NCBI RefSeq assembly: GCF_004570385.1
Contig: NZ_SPQL01000001.1
Span: forward strand, 62,001 to 126,000
Source: Blastococcus sp. CT_GayMR19
GTDB lineage: Bacteria > Actinomycetota > Actinomycetes > Mycobacteriales > Geodermatophilaceae
DNA: 64,000 nucleotides
Reading direction: 5' to 3'
Shown: positions 60,582-64,000 of the stretch, piece after piece
Layout of the letters: every line of letters begins with the position of its first letter
How positions within the stretch are numbered: the stretch's first letter is position 1
The notes under the pieces: generated by a model
Told to the model about the DNA's origin: nothing
The model's input: the letters and a program-made list of their open reading frames with translations, nothing else
Databases searched by the model: none
Made by a program: the position numbers and the translations under genes

Positions 60582-61931
60582 TCAGAGGCCGGGGAGGTAG
60601 CGCTGCAGCTCGAAGGGCGTGACGTTCTGACGGTAGGAGTTGAACTCCTCCCACTTGTTGCGCAGGAAGAACTCGAAGACGTGCTCGCCCAGGGTCTCGG
60701 CGACCAGCTCACTGCCCTGCATCGCGGTCAGCGCCTCGCCCAGGGACACCGGCAGGTCCTCGTAGCCGGCGGCGCGACGCTCCGTGTCGGTGAGCGACCA
60801 GACGTCGTCCTCGGCCTCCGGCGGCAGCTCGTAGCCCTTCTCGATCCCCCGCAGGCCGGCGGCCAGGAGGACCGCGAAGGTCAGGTACGGGTTGCAGGCG
60901 GAGTCCGGCGACCGCACCTCGATCCGTGCCGACTGGGCCTTGCTCGGCTTGTACGACGGCAGCCGGACCAGCGCCGACCGGTTGGCCCGGCCCCACGTCG
61001 CCGCCGTCGGCGCCTCGGTGCCGGCCAGCAGGCGGCGGTAGGAGTTGACCGTCTGGTTGGTGACGGCGGTGAACTCGCGGGCGTGGGTGAGCAGGCCGGC
61101 GATGAACTGCTTGCCCGTCGTGGACAGGCGCATCGGGTCGGCGGCGTCGTGGAAGGCGTTGCGGTCGCCCTCGAACAGCGACACGTGGGTGTGCATCGCC
61201 GAGCCGGCCAGGTCGGTGAACGGCTTGGGCATGAACGTGGCGTGCACGCCCTGGGCCAGCGCGACCTCACGGACGACGTGCCGCAGCGTCATGATGTTGT
61301 CGGCCATCGACAGCGCGTCGGCGTAGCGCAGGTCGATCTCCTGCTGCCCGGGTGCGACCTCGTGGTGGCTGAACTCCACCGAGATCCCCATGGCCTCCAG
61401 CGCGAAGACCGCCTCCCGCCGGAAGTCGTGCGCGACGTTGTGCGTGGACAGGTCGAAGTAGCCGCCGGTGTCGGCCGGCTGGGGCGGGCTGCCGTCGGTG
61501 GGGAGGTCCTTCAGCAGGAAGAACTCGACCTCGGGGTGCGTGTAGAAGGTGAACCCCATGTCGGCGGCCTTGGCCAGCGCCCGGCGCAGCACGTGGCGCG
61601 GGTCGGCCCAGGCCGCGGAGCCGTCGGGCAGCGTGATGTCGCAGAACATGCGCGCGGTGTCGCTGGCCTGCCCCTTGGCCGCCGGCATGACCTGGAAGGT
61701 GCCGGGATCGGGCTTGGCGAGCATGTCGGACTCGTAGACCCGGGCGAAGCCCTCGATCGCCGAGCCGTCGAAGCCGATGCCCTCCGCGAACGCCGCCTCG
61801 ATCTCGGCCGGTGCCACCGCGACGGCCTTGAGGTAGCCGGAGACGTCGGTGAACCAGAGCCGCACGAAGCGGATGTCGCGCTCTTCGAGGGTGCGCAGGA
61901 CGAACTCCTGCTGGCGGTCCATGCTGGCCAT
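60582..61931 (-). CDS. glnA2: Glutamine synthetase type I paralogue (GlnA2-like), no adenylylation Tyr
   Basis: 449-residue GS-family protein. It has GFDGSAIEGFAR, ATP and metal stretches PEVEFFLLKD, FSHHEVAPGQQEIDLRYADAL, MPKPFTDLAGSAMHTHVSL and NRSALVRLP. The C-terminal region that carries the adenylylated Tyr in glnA reads EDDVWSLTDTE, with Trp, so GlnE should not act on it. Actinobacterial GlnA2 proteins may be glutamine or gamma-glutamyl-polyamine synthetases; that cannot be settled here. Starts at 61931 or 61922 (MDRQQEF) are both possible; no good ribosome-binding site is seen. It lies directly upstream of the GATase and glnE. Confidence 0.92.
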   Translation of the reverse strand: MASMDRQQEFVLRTLEERDIRFVRLWFTDVSGYLKAVAVAPAEIEAAFAEGIGFDGSAIEGFARVYESDMLAKPDPGTFQVMPAAKGQASDTARMFCDITLPDGSAAWADPRHVLRRALAKAADMGFTFYTHPEVEFFLLKDLPTDGSPPQPADTGGYFDLSTHNVAHDFRREAVFALEAMGISVEFSHHEVAPGQQEIDLRYADALSMADNIMTLRHVVREVALAQGVHATFMPKPFTDLAGSAMHTHVSLFEGDRNAFHDAADPMRLSTTGKQFIAGLLTHAREFTAVTNQTVNSYRRLLAGTEAPTAATWGRANRSALVRLPSYKPSKAQSARIEVRSPDSACNPYLTFAVLLAAGLRGIEKGYELPPEAEDDVWSLTDTERRAAGYEDLPVSLGEALTAMQGSELVAETLGEHVFEFFLRNKWEEFNSYRQNVTPFELQRYLPGL

Positions 61932-61945
61932 GATCGCGTCCGCTC

Positions 61946-61961
61946 GTTTCCGGGGTGTGAC
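61946..61961 (-). promoter_or_regulatory. Possible GlnR half-box before glnA2
   Basis: On the minus strand GTCAC, six bases, GAAAC match one half of the GlnR pattern, 14 bases upstream of the start. A second half is not found, so this may be chance. Confidence 0.3.
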
Positions 61962-62126
61962 AGCGCCTTGATTCAGCCCTCAGCCTGCCCCGTCCGGGTT
62001 GTCGCTGCACGGGTGGGCGCCGGATCGCGTTCCGTGTCTCCGTGGGAATCACCGTCCGGGTGCACGGCCGCGCGGCGCGTCGGCCCGTGTTCCGCGCACG
62101 CGGACGACGATCGACGGCGGGAACGT

Positions 62127-63353
62127 TCAGCTCGCCAGCTCCTCCAGGGGCGTGTCCGGATCCGCGAGGCGGTCGGGCTCCACCTGCCGCTGCGAGCGGA
62201 TCAGTTCCTGGATCGGGTCGGTGACGTCCCAGACGTTGACGTTCATGCCCGCGGTGACCCGGCCGTCCGCCGTCCAGAAGGCGATGAACTCCCCGTCGTC
62301 GGGGTTGCCGCGGCAGACCACCGTGTCGCCGCGCCCGCCCAGGCCCGAGTACTCCATGCCGAGGTCGTACTGGTCGGTGAAGAAGTACGGCACCCGCTCG
62401 TAGCTCACGTCCTGGCCGAGCATCGACCGTGCCGCGGCCGGCCCCTGGTTCAGGGCGTTGGCCCAGTGCTCGACGCGCACGTGCCGGTCGTAGAGCGGGT
62501 GGAACGCCGACGCGATGTCGCCGGCTGCGAACACATCGGCGGCCGACGTCCGGAGTGCCGCGTCGGCGACGACGCCGTTGTCCACGTCCAGCCCGCCCGA
62601 GGTGGCGAGGTCGGTGTTCGGGACGGCGCCCACGCCCACGACGACGACGTCCGCGGGCAGCTCCTCGCCACCGTCGGTGACGACGGAGGTCACCGAGTCG
62701 GCGCCCCGGAACTCGCGCACCCCGGTACCGGTCCGCACGTCGACACCCTGCCCCCGGTGCAGCCTGGCGAACACCTCCCCCATCTCCGCACCCAGGACGG
62801 CGTGCAGCGGGGTGGGCTGCGGCTCGACGATGGTCACCGCGTTCCCGTAGGTACGGGCGGCCGCGGCCACCTCCAGGCCGATCCAGCCACCACCGACGAC
62901 GACGACGTTCCGCCCGCCGCCGGAGAGGTCGTCCAGCAGCCGGTCGGAGTCGGCCAGCGTGCGCAGGTAGCGGACGCCGTCCAGCTCGGCGCCCGGGACG
63001 GGCAGCCGCCGCGCCGACGACCCGGTCGCGAGGAGCAGCTTCGCGAACGCGAGCTCCTTCCCCGTGTCGAGCGTGAGGTGGTGCCCGGCGGGATCCAGGC
63101 CGGTCGCCCGGACGCCGGTCCGCAGGTCGACGTCGTTCGCCGCGTACCACCCGGCGTCGTGCACCCGGGCCTTCTCCCGCTCCGCCGTGCCGAGGAGGTA
63201 GCCCTTCGACAGCGGCGGCCGCTCGTAGGGGTTCTCCGGCTCGGCGGCGACGAGGACGAGCGGCCCCTCGTAGCCCTCGCCGCGCAGCGTCTCCGCCGCC
63301 TTCGCGCCGGCCAGTCCGCCGCCGACGATCACGAAGGGCTCTGTGTTCGGCAT
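62127..63353 (-). CDS. NAD(P)H:ferredoxin/rubredoxin reductase-like flavoprotein
   Basis: 408-residue two-Rossmann reductase. The FAD motif FVIVGGGLAGAKAAETL is at residues 5-22, with ERPPLSKGYLLG. The NAD motif is VVVVGGGWIGLEVAAAA. VFAAGDIASAF closes the second FAD site, and the C-terminal reductase domain has HWANALNQGPAAARSMLG. It resembles ferredoxin reductases of dioxygenase or P450 systems. No partner ferredoxin is seen nearby. ATG 63353 was chosen because gggagg lies nine bases upstream; TTG 63362 was rejected. Confidence 0.9.
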   Translation of the reverse strand: MPNTEPFVIVGGGLAGAKAAETLRGEGYEGPLVLVAAEPENPYERPPLSKGYLLGTAEREKARVHDAGWYAANDVDLRTGVRATGLDPAGHHLTLDTGKELAFAKLLLATGSSARRLPVPGAELDGVRYLRTLADSDRLLDDLSGGGRNVVVVGGGWIGLEVAAAARTYGNAVTIVEPQPTPLHAVLGAEMGEVFARLHRGQGVDVRTGTGVREFRGADSVTSVVTDGGEELPADVVVVGVGAVPNTDLATSGGLDVDNGVVADAALRTSAADVFAAGDIASAFHPLYDRHVRVEHWANALNQGPAAARSMLGQDVSYERVPYFFTDQYDLGMEYSGLGGRGDTVVCRGNPDDGEFIAFWTADGRVTAGMNVNVWDVTDPIQELIRSQRQVEPDRLADPDTPLEELAS

Positions 63354-63564
63354 CGTGCTCAACCTCCCGCTCGGGTGAGGGCGAGAAACTCCATCCGGGA
63401 GCGAGGATCCTCCCGCAGCAGCCCGTGCAGGGCAGATGTCGTCGTGCGGGGTCCGGCGCCCCGTCTCCGGACTACGATGTGGTCCTCGTCACAGGACGCC
63501 CGGACCCGGGGCGGTTGGCCGTTCCGAGCCGCGCGGCACCGCGGGCGGGGCGCCGGAGGGCGAC

Positions 63565-64000
63565 ATGACCGCCATTCTCGTAGTGCTCGCGATCCTGGTC
63601 CTGGGCCTGCTGGTGCTCCTCGGTGCGAGCGTCCGCGTGGTCACCCAGTTCGAGCGGGGCGTGGTCCTCCGCTTCGGTCGGTTGCGCGGTGACCCGCGGG
63701 GTCCGGGCCTGAACCTGATCAACCCGGTGGCCGATCGGCTGCACAAGGTGAACATGCAGATCGTGACGATGCCGGTGCCCGCGCAGGAGGGCATCACCCG
63801 CGACAACGTCACCGTCAAGGTGGACGCGGTCGTCTACTTCAAGGTCTTCGACCCGGTCCGGGTGGTCGTCGACGTGCAGAACTACCAGGCCGCCATCGCC
63901 CAGGTCGCCCAGGCGTCGCTGCGCTCGATCATCGGCAAGAGCGACCTCGACGACCTGCTGTCCAACCGCGAGCGGCTCAACCAGGGCCTCGAGCTGATGA
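63565..64000 (+). CDS. SPFH-domain slipin/stomatin-like protein, cut by window end
   Basis: The frame is open to the last base. The N-terminal membrane hairpin AILVVLAILVLGLLVLLGASV is followed by the SPFH opening VVTQFERGVVLRFGRLRG, PGLNLINPVADRLHKV, and a body through DNVTVKVDAVVYFKVFDPVRVVVDV. Slipins oligomerise on membranes and are often paired with an NfeD protease-like protein, which would lie outside the window. ATG 63565 is preceded by ggaggg. Confidence 0.92.
   Translation, partial: MTAILVVLAILVLGLLVLLGASVRVVTQFERGVVLRFGRLRGDPRGPGLNLINPVADRLHKVNMQIVTMPVPAQEGITRDNVTVKVDAVVYFKVFDPVRVVVDVQNYQAAIAQVAQASLRSIIGKSDLDDLLSNRERLNQGLELM

Noticed and set aside
60533-60654. N-terminal extension of the GATase at 59788
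   Set aside because: It would translate the palindrome and overlap the end of glnA2; GTG 60519 with a -10 box is the better start.

Overview
The window is high-GC chromosomal DNA (well above 70% by eye) with GTG starts, many genes lying 6-7 nt behind a TAnnnT box (leaderless transcripts), and a GlnR-type box before glnA. DUF4191 follows lipA and glnE lies beside a second glutamine synthetase. Together these point to an actinobacterium. Gene content and proline/alanine-rich protein style suggest Geodermatophilaceae (Blastococcus, Geodermatophilus or Modestobacter); the genus is inference.

Region 1 (1-10.2 kb) holds the end of a leucyl aminopeptidase, the 2-oxoacid dehydrogenase genes lpdA and sucB, a TIGR01777 epimerase, a membrane Ser/Thr kinase, a flavin oxidoreductase, an S51 peptidase and lipB. 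Region 2 (10.2-24.6 kb) holds leuS behind what looks like a complete ribosome-mediated attenuator (an 11-codon leader peptide with four consecutive Leu codons, then hairpins and a U-tract terminator). It also holds three tandem membrane GGDEF-EAL proteins (the third with a dead EAL domain), an LLM flavoenzyme, a coiled-coil membrane protein, lipA and a DUF4191 protein. So lipoate synthesis genes and lipoate-using enzymes lie in one neighbourhood. Region 3 (24.6-31.3 kb) has GNAT and RDD genes, glnA with a four-part GlnR box, a gene-poor lower-GC stretch with inverted repeats, two small Cys-containing proteins, a GATase, an MFS exporter and a VOC protein.

Region 4 (31.4-40.7 kb) is the most interesting. 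One minus-strand operon encodes a complete BMP-type nucleoside ABC importer (lipoprotein, double ATPase, two permeases), followed by an MtnA/R15P-isomerase-like protein, a nucleoside phosphorylase, an MtaD-like deaminase and a class II aldolase. A divergent GntR/UTRA regulator and a palindromic operator sit at its head. Read as a pathway this is import, deamination, phosphorolysis, isomerisation and aldol cleavage to DHAP plus an aldehyde, i.e. a DHAP-shunt-like route for 5'-deoxy-, 5'-methylthio- or ordinary nucleosides.

Region 5 (40.7-46 kb) has a frameshifted HD-GYP/LuxR gene, a DsrE-like protein, and a DUF4062-STAND ATPase paired with a DUF1353 gene. Region 6 (46-56.6 kb) has a three-subunit xanthine-dehydrogenase-type enzyme, a PPOX-fold protein, an MFS carrier, a secreted 5'-nucleotidase, a haem-oxygenase-fold protein, a bile-acid:sodium-symporter family protein and a CDGSH protein. 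Nucleotidase, importer, phosphorylase and xanthine dehydrogenase could together strip purines from nucleotides outside the cell. Region 7 (56.6-64 kb) has glnE, a GATase and a second glutamine synthetase lacking the adenylylation tyrosine, then a ferredoxin-reductase-like flavoprotein and the start of a slipin gene cut by the window end. A 26-32 nt palindrome occurs twice (48.35 and 60.55 kb) in gaps between genes.
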